From the NCBI RefSeq assembly GCF_949987515.2, contig NC_082687.1, positions 116,727,838 through 116,791,837 of the forward strand: a stretch of DNA of 64,000 nt. Reading direction: 5' to 3'. The first letter of the stretch is position 1, and each line of letters begins with the position of its first letter. The notes beneath the pieces were generated by a model. It saw only the letters and a list, made by a program, of their open reading frames with translations. It did no database searches and had not been told where the DNA came from. Positions 43,544 to 55,760 of the stretch are shown here, piece after piece. The translations under genes were made by a program, and so were the position numbers. The stretch comes from Delphinus delphis. Taxonomy: Eukaryota; Chordata; Mammalia; Artiodactyla; Delphinidae.

Positions 43544-43682
43544 CTTGTAAAGGAAATTGCATTGCTGGGGGCCAGGAGGAATATCTCCAAAGATCTCAAA
43601 TGGCTTGCCATCTTTTGACACATTATCAATCACGTAATAATCCCTGTCTCCCTCTCCCTCCTTCATCTCCATGTCCCAAACA
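43544..43682 (-). other. Antisense exon-like open frame, unrecognised
   Basis: On the minus strand this 139-base segment lies between an acceptor-like ccttag and a donor-like AAG/gttagt, with one open frame of 46 codons (VWDMEMKEGEGDRDYYVIDN, then VSKDGKPFEIFGDIPPGPQQ and CNFLYK). An in-frame stop lies just upstream of the acceptor. I recognise no protein family, and no partner exon was found nearby. It could be chance, a relic of a duplicated exon or an unknown transcript; chance is the default. Confidence 0.15.
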
Positions 43683-45114
43683 CTAAGGGATCAGAAGCCT
43701 CAGCTAGCAAGATGGAGAATAAAATCACCCACTGGAGAAGAATCAATCAGGCTCTCTTCCCAGCCTCTCTTGCAGATTCTCTCCTATACCAGGTCACAGC
43801 TTAGAGACAGGAGAAGACTTAATATTGCAACAAGTTTGGAGTTTTATTTTCTGGACCAGGAGATTTAAACTACTAAATCAAGAATGTGTTAGCAACCTAA
43901 AGCTGCATGAGAGCTCTCTGTTCACTGAAGAAACTAGGGAGGCCATGCTGCCTTCCCTAGCCTTCATCCAGGGATAAGGGGAAAACCGCCCACACTGAAT
44001 AAACGTTAAAGGGATAGTGCAAAAAAGCGATGGGTTACTTTAATGATTATATCCCATGAATCTGAAGTGTTTAATGTATGAGTTACACAACGATTTTTAA
44101 GATTGCAGATGTTACGTTTGGAGTTGCTGCCCTTTGACAAGGCATTTTCAATGGAATGGTGGGAACAAAAGCCAGATGACAAAGGACTAAAAAGTGAATG
44201 GAAATGAGGAGTAAAGACAGCACGTATACGCTGCTCCTTTGAAGACCTTGGCTGGGAAGGACAGTGTCTAGAAAAGAAAAAAACTCGAGAGCCTAAGAAG
44301 AGAGAGACTCAAGCATGTTTTCAGGCATTAGGGAAGGACTAGTAGAGAGGATTAAAAATAGAGGAAAATACAGAAATAAGTGATAGAATGATCTCTTGGG
44401 AGTTGAAAGTAGATGGGATAAAAAGCACTTGGAGATATATTAGTCTTGAAAACAAAATGAAACACTTCTGGTGACACTGAAGGTGTCAGGAGGAATTTTT
44501 AGAAGACATATATCTATGGAGAGGGGTAGGAAGTTGAAAGAGTTCCTGCCTCATGACCGTTACTCCTCATTAATCATGGGGACAAACTAGGGAGATTAGG
44601 GAGAGTGAAGACTGAGCAAAAGGCCTCAGAGAAGAATGAGAGTTTGAAATAGCTGCTGAAGGAAACTGAAGAGCCAGGAGATAAAGAATGAATAAAAAGA
44701 GTGGCCAGTAGTATGGAGGATTCCATTGAAATTGGGGACCGTGTGCTTACGTGACCTGAATAGCTCCCGTTGTATATTTTTTTCTCTAGCTGTGCTGAAA
44801 AGTTCATATGTGGGTGTGAAGAAATTGAATGGAAAATTAATCCAAAGTCTCAGACCTGCAGAGCATTGAAAGCAAAAAGAAGGTTGGGAATCTGAGGGTG
44901 ATAGTGGGAGAGAAGTTCAAATTATTGACCCTAGAATCTTGCCTGATGGAGGCAGTGATCATCTGATCACTATCAGATGAACATTGACAGATGCAGAAAA
45001 AAATGAAGGGATTAAGAGACTAGAGGTATAGATAAGGTTGATGAGCTGCTGGAAGGAAGCTATAAATGAGAAATGATGTTCCTGCAAAACCACAGTAATA
45101 TAACAACAAAAGCA

Positions 45115-45310
45115 ATATTTATTAAGCAATTACTGTGTGTCAAGCAGTGCTTTAAATGTTTTATTACATTTAATCATCAGAACAACCATGTGAGGTAGTT
45201 ACTATTATTCTGCCCCTTTTTTTCCTTTTAATTAAGTAAATTAAAGTACTGAGAGTTTAAATAACTTCTTAAGTCAGTATGTGGCAGAGCCCACTTTCTT
45301 AACCACCATG
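45115..45310 (+). repeat. MIR relic
   Basis: 'attactgtgtgtcaagcagt', 'ttaatcatcagaacaaccat', 'gtgaggtagttactattatt' and 'aagtcagtatgtggcagagc' match a near full-length MIR. Confidence 0.75.
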
Positions 45311-46466
45311 CAGGTCAAAGTTAAAGTCCTAAAGATATCGTTTTTTTACAAAGAAAGGAAGTTTCACAGGAAACAGAAGGAAATGGGTGGTAAAAAAAAA
45401 ATAAACGGAGACTGGGAGGCCAGAGTTCCGCGGAAAGAGTACAGAGCGACAGGGACAAAGTCGGAAGAGACAAGAATAAATCCTTGAGGAGGGTCACAAT
45501 TTGAATGGTGCTAAAGGATTACCAGAATGAATGGCACTGTAAAAACAATTGACCCTAGATTTCCCAACTTTTTAAGCAAGATTATTGGTGCCAACTCAAG
45601 GCACATACTATATATCATAGGCAGCTCAGAGAATAAAGTTGAAAAAGGCCCCATGCCAGCCCCCAAGGAACTTACAATCTAGACACAAATAAGACAAGCA
45701 CTTTTTAAAAGCATAATACAAGTCAGAGTAAGAAAATGTCAGAAAGACTAAACTGTAATGCTCTGGGGCTCAAATTTTTTAAAGATTTCATTTGCCTAGA
45801 AAGATCTGAAAAGGTAGATGTGACCCTGTGGATACCTAGGACAGACAGAAGTAGAAAAGTGAGGCAGTGTATTCTAGAGAGAAGAAACTGCATAAACAAA
45901 GCATTGAGGTAGGTGAGTCTAGGGAACACTGGGGAGCGGTAAGCAAAGCAACTGACTGGTACCCGGAGCACCGATAAGATTGGAAAGGTAACCTGAGATC
46001 ATGGTGTAATTTAGGGTGACATCCTGAATTTTACTTAGTTCAGAAAGCAGTGAGGAACTATTAGATGGTTTGAACTGGGAAATTATAGAATTGGAGGTTC
46101 AGGCCCAATGCCTCATTAGAAGAGTCTTCTCCTCAGAATTTTTAGCTTATTTTCCAGAAAGAGACAAACTCATGTAATGAAGTACCATTCTTGACAGTGA
46201 TGAAACTCATATATTTTTCATGGTAATAAAACTTCCACAGTTTGATCACTACCCCATAAAAATAAACTGTTTTCCTTATTTTTCCCCTAAAGAAGTTAAT
46301 TACAGTATGCTTGTCCTCTTCCAGACAATATTTTAAATGCTATGAAATAAAGTAAAAATGAACATGAAAAGCAGCCTATTAAATAGAGAAGTTATAAGAT
46401 AATATGTATCTGAGAGGTACATGAGGAAACAGAGAAGAATTTTGCTTTGGTAAAAAAACAACAAAT

Positions 46467-46697
46467 GGGCTTCCCTGGTGGCGCAGTGGTTGAGAGTCCT
46501 CCTGCCGATGCAGGGGACACGGGTTCGTGCCCCGGTCCGGGAAGATCCCACATGCCGCGGAGCAGCTGGGCCCGTGAGCCACGGCCGCTGAGCCTGCGCG
46601 TCCGGAGCCTGTGCTCCACAGCGGGAGAGGCCACAACAGTGAGAGGCCCACATACCGCAAAAACAACAACAACAACAACAACAACAATAACAACACA
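46467..46697 (+). repeat. CHR-2-type SINE, short form, with (AAC)n tail
   Basis: gggcttccctggtggcgcag, A box tggcgcagtgg at 46479-46489, B box ggttcgtgccc at 46522-46532. The tail is (aac)n from about 46661 rather than pure A. It inserted next to an aaaaaaacaacaaa site, so the duplication cannot be separated from the tail. Confidence 0.94.
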
Positions 46698-47004
46698 GGA
46701 TTGAAGGGGATTTAGGAACCAATTGCGCATGTCTATACGGACCAGTTCTCTTTTTGGCAATCTTCTACGTGTCTCCACACATATGTCAGCAGTGCAGAAG
46801 CCCTCCAAAGGCATAGCCAAGGGCACTTATCAAATTGTTCTTTGTGCCATGGTTAGCTCTAAGCCTAGAACATCAAAATATTCATAAACTTTACAAGTTC
46901 TTTTTTGTAAAATGTATTCAAAAGGATCACTACAGAAAAGCTGATGGCTTTTGGTGAACAAAATCTTTTCTATGGGAATAAACAATGGGTTTGGCCAGTT
47001 TTCC

Positions 47005-47185
47005 TCAAATCATATTCCAGTGGCACCTGCATCTGGACAACTAGGGATGATCCTCTAAAATGCAGGTACCAGGCCACCCTCCAGATCTAGAAAATCAGAA
47101 TCTCTGAGTGTAAGACCTGGTGATCTGAACTTTTATAAATTTCCTAGGTGATCTGTATATATGCTAAGGCTTTTGAACCTCTGGT
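47005..47185 (+). repeat. MER5A-like hAT relic
   Basis: 'ttcctcaaatcatattccag', 'aaatcagaatctctgagtgt', 'ctaggtgatctgtatatatg' and 'ctaaggcttttgaacctctg' follow the MER5A order. Confidence 0.6.
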
Positions 47186-50100
47186 CACCTGGAAGGATAC
47201 CAAACAAAACAAAACTGGTTGGCTAAAGGATGGAGGTAGGAGGAAAAAGTTTTTTCACTGTAAACTCTTTTGTGTCTTTTGAATTCTAAATTTTTTCACA
47301 AAAAAGACTTAAAAAGAATGAGCATCATATTTATATTTGCACCCCTCCAGAACCAATCGGAGCATCTGGCAAATAGGATAAGAAAAATGTTTGTGGATTT
47401 TAACTAAGCAGCATGGTCATAAATGGCATAGTTTATAGTAAATATTATAAGTAACATACTTTTTTATACCCTAACTTCCTCTCCCCTCCCCCCTGACCAT
47501 CTCAAAACAAACAGAGTAATTACTGCATTGTCAACTGCTTTTGCACCAGGACCCATGTTTCGCTCCTATTCTTCTTGGTAGTGATTCGTCCATCTCCAAT
47601 ACCTGGAACTTATCAGAGACTGGAAAGTATAGATAAAGCTTCCCACATCTTTCTCTTAGCCATGCTTTTACAACTGGTATCTGTTTCCTTTCTCATAAAT
47701 GCCAGTATATAAGATATTTGGCATTTACCATTTGCCTTTTATAGAAAAAAAACATAGATAAGTATCTTGTTATACAAATCTATGTTTATCAGGCTAGAAT
47801 TTTTTTCTGCTGTTAATCAGATAAACTTTATGTCTTTGGCAGTTCCCAATGATTTGAGTTTTAAGCGGCTGATTAGTCTTTTGGGTAACAAGGAGAATTG
47901 CTTGCAGTTTGCTTACAGCAAAAAAACTGTTATAGAAATGCAATTGTAACTTCTTTTGACATTTTCCTTCTCATTGGATTCTGCATGTACAGTAAAGATA
48001 ACTTATTTTGACACATTCAATCCTTTTTTAAAAAACAATACAAAACCCCTTAGTTCTTAAACACTCTTAAAATTATAAAAGCATCTTCTTTAGCAAACGA
48101 CTAATATCTACTTCCCCTGAAATGGCAACCTTTTCAAGCTGCTTCTTTGTTTCTTTCTATTCCATGCAGACATTGCTGTCAGGTGAGGAAGTGCCAAGAA
48201 GTAAGGTGACACTATAGTTGTCACAGATCAGAACAGAAGAAGAAATACTATTTGGAAAGCAAGCTAATTTTTGACCAAAACCTTCTCTTTATATATCTGT
48301 TCCCACCTGTGCTGTTGCTTGTCGTGCATACCTTCCTAACAAAAATAATAAGAAAACTTGGAGAGGTGACATGTTCAGCAAAAGATATGTACAATGTTCC
48401 ATGTGTACAGAGAATATTGTGATTCACACCCCAATAAAAGTTTAAAAAGAAATTGAAGTGTTTTATGTCCTGAACAATTATATATTCCTTTTATGGCCTT
48501 GTATTTCTTTAGGAGCACAAAACAAATCCCAGGCTTGAGTCGAAAGCCTAAAAGTATCACGAAGTGACATGCATTATAAAACCATCACTTTGAAGCAGTC
48601 CCTTTGCTTATGGTACACTTTGTATTATGTTAAAGTTGATATACAAAAATAGAATTGAAAACCAAGGAAAGTTTCCCTGGTTGGAGGTTAAGTAGCTTTT
48701 CTTTTACAGGATTAAGTTCAACACCTTATAAGTATTACCTTAATTCTTGCCAGTCCGGTTCAGTTTCAGCAAAAGCGATGTCATCAACCAGCTCATACTC
48801 ACTTTGGGCCACTTCTGTTTTTACCAGAGAGAGAAGCATTTTTTACTTTCTACACTCATACAAGTAAAAAAGTGGCCCTCTGCTTTAAATGTCACAGCAT
48901 AAAATGCTTTCCAAGGTTGAAAAGTAAATTCAAAGGGATGTCAAATGTATTAGTATCAGAAAGTCAAACAATATCTCTAAGTTTTTCATTTTCTGTCCAA
49001 TGCAGATACTAAAGTAAAATATAGACACAGATTTTTTAATAAATCTTTCAGAAAAATAAAGCGATAAATTTGAATTAGTGGCTAACTAGGTTAACATATT
49101 TTTTTTACATTGTATGAAAAAAATTTAATAGAAAGGCATTTGAAGTATCATTTTGCCATTGTTATTGGGCCACACTGAAAAATGTAGCATATAAAACAAA
49201 TGATGAAAGACTGCTTCAAACGGTTATCAGGAAAGAACTTCCAAATTTAAGTATGATTTTCTTAAATCGCTCAATAGACTACTGTTTTGATAAATTTTGG
49301 AGGAAACAAAGGAGGGGGTGAGAAAGGTCAAACAATTGAAGCTACTATAAAAAATAACCAGAAGGTTAGGTTTTAAAAGTCTCATTTTTCACAAATACCC
49401 CAAATGTTAAGCTGAAAGTCTTACTTATCAATTTCATGACTGCATCAGTCTGCTGGTAGCTATTCAAAATCACCCTTAAAGTATTTTGTCTGTGAAAGTT
49501 CTAAGATTTAAAATATATTCAGGCAGAGTGAATAGAAACACGATTAAATATTCTTGATCACACTTGAAGCTTTTCATGTTAAAGTCTGTGATTGCTCTAT
49601 ATAATATAGGATTTTACTGCTTCCTTTTATTCATAGTTGTAATTATATTTTTTCTGATTTTTTTATATCAAAACTTTCTCTCATCTCCGCCACTTAACCT
49701 CAATAAATTTTCTTAAATACTTCTCTCAGCCAGTCTCTTAATGAATGAACCTATTATATTCATTATTATGATGATTATAATAACCATTATTACTATTCAT
49801 TCATATGACATTATATATTTTAGGAGCATACTATTATCCCATGAATTACGTTTATGATCTCTTTATAGTAGCATAAACGCCACAGTGGTTTTCATTACCA
49901 TTGAAAATCTCATGCAGAATTATTTCCAGTTGTCAACACTAACCAACAAAAGCTATTTGCATTCACTTTAAGCAGTAGCTTTAAAAATGCCCATTCTACA
50001 TTCCTGACCAATTGAATTAAACCTAAAGAATTCAAATTTATTTTATTATAAAAAGATCCCCATGTTTGCTATAATTTTTTTTCAATGTGTGGATTCAATC

Positions 50101-50785
50101 CAGGACACCTGCTTCCATAGGAATAGTTTATCTAGCCGAGCACTGAAAACTTTTCTTAAAGGAGGTATCTGATATTGGAAATAGTAGACTCAATAAATAT
50201 GGAAAAGGGTTTCAGAGTGTCATTGATGGAAAATAGTTGATAGTTCTTATAGTAAAAATTCATTCACTAGTCCTTTGTCATTATGACCTCTAATAAATAC
50301 AAATCAGAGGCTATTCAGTTAATGCTAATAATCACAATTCATTGATTATTTATATCCATTAATTCTACATACTGTGTTACAAATCAGATTAAGTTGATTG
50401 AAATTACAAAATCCCAACCTCCTGCTGCCTCACATTATGAATAGTTCACATATCATGAAGCCACTATGTGTGAACATCTAGGATGTGTTATTCAGCATCA
50501 GTCGAATTGCACCAACGTGGGTCTGTGGCAGTTGGACTCATTTTTTGTTATGAAATACATTAAAACCTTAGGGAAAAAATGCTCACCAAGTCTTGCTAAT
50601 AACACATCCTCCAGAGTGCATTAATATAATGAGAGTATTTGAGATATGTGCAAAATTCAAAAACATCTCATGAACTGAAACCCTGTGCAAAGACTTCTTA
50701 AGAAAAACTAGCATTGCTGTGATTGCACTGCCCCCTAGGGTTAAAATAACTTGTGTTTACACTGAAGTTCGTTTGCCTTTTTCAG

Positions 50786-50968
50786 ATCAGCATTTTCATG
50801 ACCCATTTGTCTAACTATGGGAATGACCGACTGGGATTATATACATTTGTCAATCTAGCCAACTTCGTGCAGAGCTGGACCAACTTACGACTTCAGACTC
50901 TGCCTCCAGTGCAGCTGGCTCATAAATATTTTGAGCTCTTTCCTGATCAAAAAGACCCTCTCTGGCAG
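50786..50968 (+). CDS. NDST3: NDST3-like exon c (61 codons), end of deacetylase domain and linker
   Basis: The exon starts after tttttcag and ends with CTCTGGCAG before gtaaga, phase 0 at both ends. It encodes [20 protein letters not shown], then [20 protein letters not shown], and ends DQKDPLWQ. The histidine of [11 protein letters not shown] at 50804-50806 aligns with NDST1 His529, placed in the deacetylase active site by published structural work as I recall it. The last third is the linker leading to the sulfotransferase domain. The exon is intact and retains family length. Confidence 0.96.
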
Positions 50969-51639
50969 GTAAGATTGGGTCAATGACTGGTATTATTAAT
51001 GAATCCCACAAACATATCTTGGAGTTTCATGAGGTAATCCAAATCTGAAAAGTGAAGACATCCTGGGGAAAAAATAACATACGTTTTGTACGTTAGTAGA
51101 TTTGAGAAACTTCATAGTGGGCCATATTCTCTGTTCCTGTGCCCACTAGAAACTATGGAATTCTGAAAGCTCAGTGAGAGGTTCAGTGGATACAATGTTT
51201 TGAATCAGGATTGAGGGATCAATTTGCAGATTGCAATAGGCTGAAAGAGCAGAAGATGGTTTAGGTGTGTGTTAGACAGGTAGCCAGCTGGTCAGCCTTG
51301 AGCACATCACCTCTCATGACTAAATGACATTACAGGGGTAGGTGAGAAGAGTTCAGAACTGACATCTGCTTCTGAACCACGAGGTACACCAGCAGCTGCA
51401 GAATATAGTCAGCTTTCAAAAGTATTATTGGGAATTACTTTGGACATGAGGAAAGTGTTTAGTGACAAAATCACTGAGCTTCTTAAGAGAAAATGTCACA
51501 TAAACATGGCATATTCAAACTGTTCCAGGCATGACCCAGATTTCAAAGCTTACACTCTCATGTGTCTAGAATTGCAAAAACATACTTTGAGCTTAGATTC
51601 CCCACACCATGATCTGGGGAAAGTAATAATCTTTAGCAA

Positions 51640-51860
51640 ATAACTACATAGTGCTTATTACATGTCTGACTGGGTTCTTTACATATGTTCATTCATTTAA
51701 TCCTCACAACTACCCTTTGAGGTAGGTATAGTTATTATCGCCATTTTACAGATGAAGAAACTGGGGCACAGAAAGGCTGAGACACTTAAGCAAGGTCATA
51801 CAGCTGCTATGTGACAGAGTGGGAAAGAATTCCAGGCCACTGTGCTCTGAATCAATGTTC
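51640..51860 (+). repeat. MIR, well preserved
   Basis: 'cattcatttaatcctcacaa', 'ttttacagatgaagaaactg', 'ggcacagaaaggctgagaca' and 'caaggtcatacagctgctat' are the MIR core and flanks. Confidence 0.85.
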
Positions 51861-52206
51861 TAAATGAGAGTTACTGACAGAGCTGATGGTATAATAATAA
51901 TGATCTTCAGAAGCAGAATTCAGTAAATTTCACAGATTGAAGTTACAGTAAGCTCTGCACTTATATTCTATTCATTTAGCTCTGAACTTGAGCTAATTGC
52001 CTCCTGGGCACAAACAGATAACCCCAAGAAGAAACGTAACTACACATTTTAGTAGGTTAAAGTTGGTGGTTATAAAATTATCACTGCATATTATTTTGCA
52101 GTTAAGATTTTAAAACACCCATCTTTTTATGTTAACCACTACAGAACATCACCAGGCGTTAGCCACTGGAAAGACATGAAACTTTCCTGCTAATTTAACA
52201 CCCTAT

Positions 52207-52330
52207 TTTTATTTTTTTATTTTTATTTTTTCTTTGCGGTATGCGGGCCTCTCACTGTTGTGGCCTCTCCCGTTGCGGAGCACAGGCTCCAGACGCGCAG
52301 GCTCAGCGGCCATGGCTCACGGGCCCAGCC
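52207..52330 (-). repeat. CHR-2-type SINE, 5'-truncated, next to exon d
   Basis: Antisense fragment: T-rich tail, 'gcgggcctctcactgttgtg', 'gcctctcccgttgcggagca', ending 'ctcacgggcccagcc'. The tRNA-like head is missing, so this is either a truncated insertion or a later deletion. Its right end lies about 117 bases before the exon d acceptor. Confidence 0.92.
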
Positions 52331-52446
52331 AAAAAGAGACACATAGCCTTTTTTCCTGGGATATCTTTTCAAGGACAGAAGTTGAAAAACTCTAGCACAC
52401 AATGGGCACCCACAAAAATACATCTCTATTTTCTTCTCCTGTTTAG

Positions 52447-52543
52447 AATCCTTGTGATGACAAACGCCACAGAGACATTTGGTCTAAAGAAAAAACCTGT
52501 GATCGCTTACCAAAATTCTTGGTAATAGGACCCCAGAAAACTG
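52447..52543 (+). CDS. NDST3: NDST3-like exon d, start of sulfotransferase domain with PAPS 5'-phosphosulfate loop
   Basis: This 97-base exon begins after ctcctgtttag and ends ACT-G before gtgaga, leaving phase 1. It reads [20 protein letters not shown] and then [13 protein letters not shown]. The GPQKTGTT loop is the 5'-phosphosulfate-binding motif of PAPS sulfotransferases. Its lysine at 52537-52539 aligns with the catalytic NDST1 Lys614. The two cysteines flanking [14 protein letters not shown] are conserved in the family. The glycine codon after KT is split by the following intron. A truncated antisense SINE lies about 117 bases upstream of the acceptor. Confidence 0.96.
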
Positions 52544-53754
52544 GTGAGAAATTTTTATGTTATAATTAACCAAACTGTAAAAATCCTGATGAGAAGACAG
52601 TGAATTCATGTCACAATGACTTCTCAAACTGCCTATAAATATTGATGAATGAATAACACTTTATTCTCCGACATAATCTTTGTTTAGCTCAATAATGTGT
52701 TTTTTAAAGTAAAAAGGGTGAAAATAGATGTCACACAGTTTGAATATCCAGCAGTCAATTTGGTGGCAAAAGTTATGTTTTTTCCAAAGACCTTAATTGA
52801 AAAATGGTGTTATTAACATTTCTAAAATCAAAACTAATCACGTGTTTGGAGAGTGACTGACAGGATTTCATCAAAAGTCAAGATGGACACATGTAAGTAC
52901 CTATAACTCTTCCGGAAATTTAGCCTCTTCCTGCCATCTTCCTGATATAGTTTATTTCTAGACTATTTCTTGCAGAAATGACTATTTTCTAAAAGTCTAT
53001 AAAAGATGTTTGACAAGCAGAATTCCTAGACATAAACAAAACTTTGTGCTAAGAAAGATATTTATTCATACCCAGGAGAAATCTTTGGCACCTTTTCTTA
53101 AATTGGTGTGCAATTTTTTCCCTTAAACTTCTTGTCTCTGTAAGGATCAGTATTAAAATGAAGCCCAGTGGAAGCTTTAAAATGCCAGACATTCAAACTG
53201 TATCCTGCATGATAAATTATTTGGGGCTTTTCATTTCTAGCTTCACCGAAAACAGCCATTTCAACCCTTCCTAAGGGAATACATTCCCTTTCCTCATTTC
53301 TCTAGAAATAACTGGGGAGAATTCTACGTAATGCACACAGTAAGTTTAGCCTATTCGTTTTCTCAGTCCCATTTACAAATATCAATCTGAAAACAATAAT
53401 AAATACGACAAATAGTTCTCTTATCCTTATTTATTTCACTTGTCCTTATCTATTTAAAGTCAAGAAGCAACTAGAAACACACTGAAAGTCTCTTTAGCAA
53501 ACTCCCACTGTCATCACATAGCTTTGTCATTAACAATCACATCTCTCTGAAGCTTGGCAGATCAAGTTTGCCTCAGAAAGCCCTGCAGGATATGCTTCTT
53601 GTGTTGTGCTAGATATGCAGACATTTTAATATCATAGATGACATAATTACTTGTCATCTTCAACTCATCTGGGTTTCCAAATGTTTACGTTACAATTTGT
53701 AGATGACATTTACCTTTGGAAGGGGTTTATCTTCTTTTTATAGAAATTGAATTT

Positions 53755-54345
53755 TTTCCCAGTTTTATAGAGGTATAATTTACACACAGTAAAATTCACC
53801 CATTTTAAATGCACAGTATGATGAATTTTAGAAATTGCACACAGCGGTATAACCACTACAACATTAAAGATTTAGAACACTTCTGTCTCCCTAAAAAGTT
53901 TCTCCATGTCTTTTTCTTCTGAGTCCTTGTGGGATTTTTTTTTTTTAATTCAAACAGAGAGTCACAAAAATTATAATTATCCTCATCAGTTCACTCAGTA
54001 CCATGTAATTAATTTTTTTTTCATCTTGATCTTTTGTTAGCACTTTTATGAATTCATCAGTTTTCTATTAGAGTTCTGAAAATGTTTATTCATTCAGGTC
54101 AGCAGTATAGTTAGTTACCAGAAACCTGTACTTGTCGGAGTCTTTTCCATGATCTCCATGTCTTTTTCTCCCCCATCCTCAGCCACAGCCACTTTCCGCC
54201 ACTATATTTTTGCCTTTTCTAGAATTTCACATAAATGGAATCATAAAATATGTAATCTTTTGTGTTGGACTTCTTTCACTTAGCATATTGCTTTTGAGAT
54301 TCATCCATATTGTTGTATATATTGATATTTTATGAGATTATTTTT
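53755..54345 (-). repeat. Old L1 3' end, antisense
   Basis: 'ttatagaggtataatttaca', 'taaaattcacccattttaaa', 'cacataaatggaatcataaa', 'cttctttcacttagcatatt' and 'gagattcatccatattgttg' are the old-L1 antisense 3' pattern, with extra non-matching sequence in the middle. Confidence 0.75.
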
Positions 54346-54556
54346 TAAATGGACAAACATATCTTCTTATATCAGTTCCATAAAAATTAATTGGCTTCAT
54401 TTTTATCTTTAGTTTTGCCAAAAGTATTTTTCTGAATAATTTTGCACGAATGTATAGTCATCTGGATATTCAAATATTTTTAGTGTTGAAACTAACAAAA
54501 ATATAAAAACTGAAGCTTTTTTTGAACATGTGTATCTATGATTATGCAGTTGAGAT

Positions 54557-54597
54557 ACACACACACACACACAGACACACACACACACACACACACG
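54557..54597. repeat. (AC)n microsatellite with one interruption
   Basis: About 20 AC units broken once by a G (acacagacac). Confidence 0.95.
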
Positions 54598-54989
54598 ACA
54601 GTTTATTCAGACCCAAGAATATGAGTAGCTAAAGACAGAATTCAAACACCACAACTTAACAATTTTTTGACCACTGATAAATTACAGTATGCCTTTTACT
54701 GACTATGCAAATGATTAGATCTTATTCATTTTTTGTTTGTCTTATTAATGCTCATCATGCTATTAAAAGCAAATAACATGGTTGAATACAATTCTTAAAA
54801 ATAAAATTCAGAAAAGAATGTTATCAGTTGATCTGAGAATGGAATTAATCTATTTTCTTTTTCCACATTGTAATAGCTATTTTTCTGTCTTTACAAATAC
54901 TATATTCTTTTCAATTTTTAAAAAATGCATTACTGAACTCTATCTCAATAAAATTATTTTCAAAAATACCTTACTAATATTTAGATATG

Positions 54990-55165
54990 GAGCTATTCAG
55001 GTACTTTCATGTAGATTATCTCACTTGACCCTCATAGAGTCCTGACAGCTAAGTATTTTCTTCCCCACTACACAGATAAGAAAACTAAGACTCAGGTTAG
55101 ATATTTTTGTTCAAGTTCACACAGCTGGTAAGTGCTGGAAATAAAACTCTTGATCCTAGAAGTTA
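54990..55165 (+). repeat. MIR relic
   Basis: 'tctcacttgaccctcataga', 'cactacacagataagaaaac', 'taagactcaggttagatatt' and 'ttcacacagctggtaagtgc' match MIR. Confidence 0.7.
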
Positions 55166-55190
55166 TCGGACTCTAAAGATCATGCTCTAG

Positions 55191-55550
55191 GACTTCCCTG
55201 GTTGCCCAGTGGTTAAGAATCTGTCTGCCAATGCAGGGGACACGGGTTCAATCCCTGGTCTGGGAAGATCCCACATGCCGCAAAGCAACTAAGCCTGTGC
55301 TCCACAGCTACTGAGCCTGCGCTCTAGAGCCCACGTGGCACAACTACTGAAGCCCACGTGCCACAACTACTGAAGCCCACACGCCTAGAGCCCGTGCTCT
55401 GCAACGAGAGAAGCCACCGTGATGAGAAGCCCACGCACCACAACAAAGAGTAGCCCCCGCTCACAGCAACTAAAGAAAGCCTGAACACAGCAACGAAGAC
55501 CCAACGCATACAAAAATTTAAAAATAAATAAATTAAATAAATAAATAAAT
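55191..55550 (+). repeat. CHR-type SINE, long form, perfect 16-bp duplication
   Basis: Head gacttccctggttgcccagt, B box gggttcaatccc, repeated 'ccacaactactgaagcccac' modules, 'caacgaagacccaacgcata' and an (AAAT)n tail. Exact duplication aaagatcatgctctag at 55175-55190 and 55551-55566. Confidence 0.95.
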
Positions 55551-55644
55551 AAAGATCATGCTCTAGAAAGCTTTACTATGGATTTCAAGTAACGGAACAT
55601 TTTTTTTCCCAATAAGTTTTAGATTTTGTCCCATATTTCTTCTA

Positions 55645-55760
55645 AGTCAGTGATTCTCAAAGTGTGCTAAATCAGAAACTGGGATAGAGCCCAGCTCTCT
55701 GTTTTTTAATAGCCTCCAGGTGAATATGATGCATGCTAAAGTTTGAGAAGCACTGTTTTA
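55645..55760 (+). repeat. MER5A-like hAT relic, internally deleted
   Basis: 'cagtgattctcaaagtgtg', then 'aaatcagaaactgggataga', 'cctccaggtgaatatgatgc' and the terminal 'taaagtttgagaagcactg', which is the inverted-repeat end. The middle is shorter than the family. Confidence 0.8.

Larger units (their letters stand above)
16810..50785 (+). other. Intron b-c (34 kb, repeat-rich)
   Basis: This single intron takes up more than half the window. It has donor gtaagt and acceptor tttttcag. It holds five SINEs, L1 segments in both orientations including a 1.8-kb ORF2 relic, L2 3' ends, MER5A-like and MIR copies, an LTR-like relic and (AC)n arrays. Stretches such as 18000-21600, 32700-34700, 37000-37690, 40600-43100 and 47800-50700 show nothing I can name. 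Confidence 0.9.
50969..52446 (+). other. Intron c-d (1.5 kb)
   Basis: Intron with donor gtaaga and acceptor tttag. It carries a MIR relic (about 51640-51860) and a truncated antisense SINE (52207-52330) close to the acceptor. Confidence 0.9.

Noticed and set aside
44574..44807. 77-codon minus-strand frame near the antisense exon-like segment
   Set aside because: Low-complexity serine/phenylalanine-rich translation of purine-rich DNA, with no matching splice signals; it does not support a nested gene.
46479..46532. tRNA gene suggested by good A and B boxes
   Set aside because: The boxes belong to the tRNA-derived head of a SINE; there is no complete cloverleaf and the body and tail are SINE.
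52241..52525. Frame running from the SINE into exon d
   Set aside because: It reads exon d in the wrong frame and crosses the true acceptor; not an alternative NDST N-terminus.
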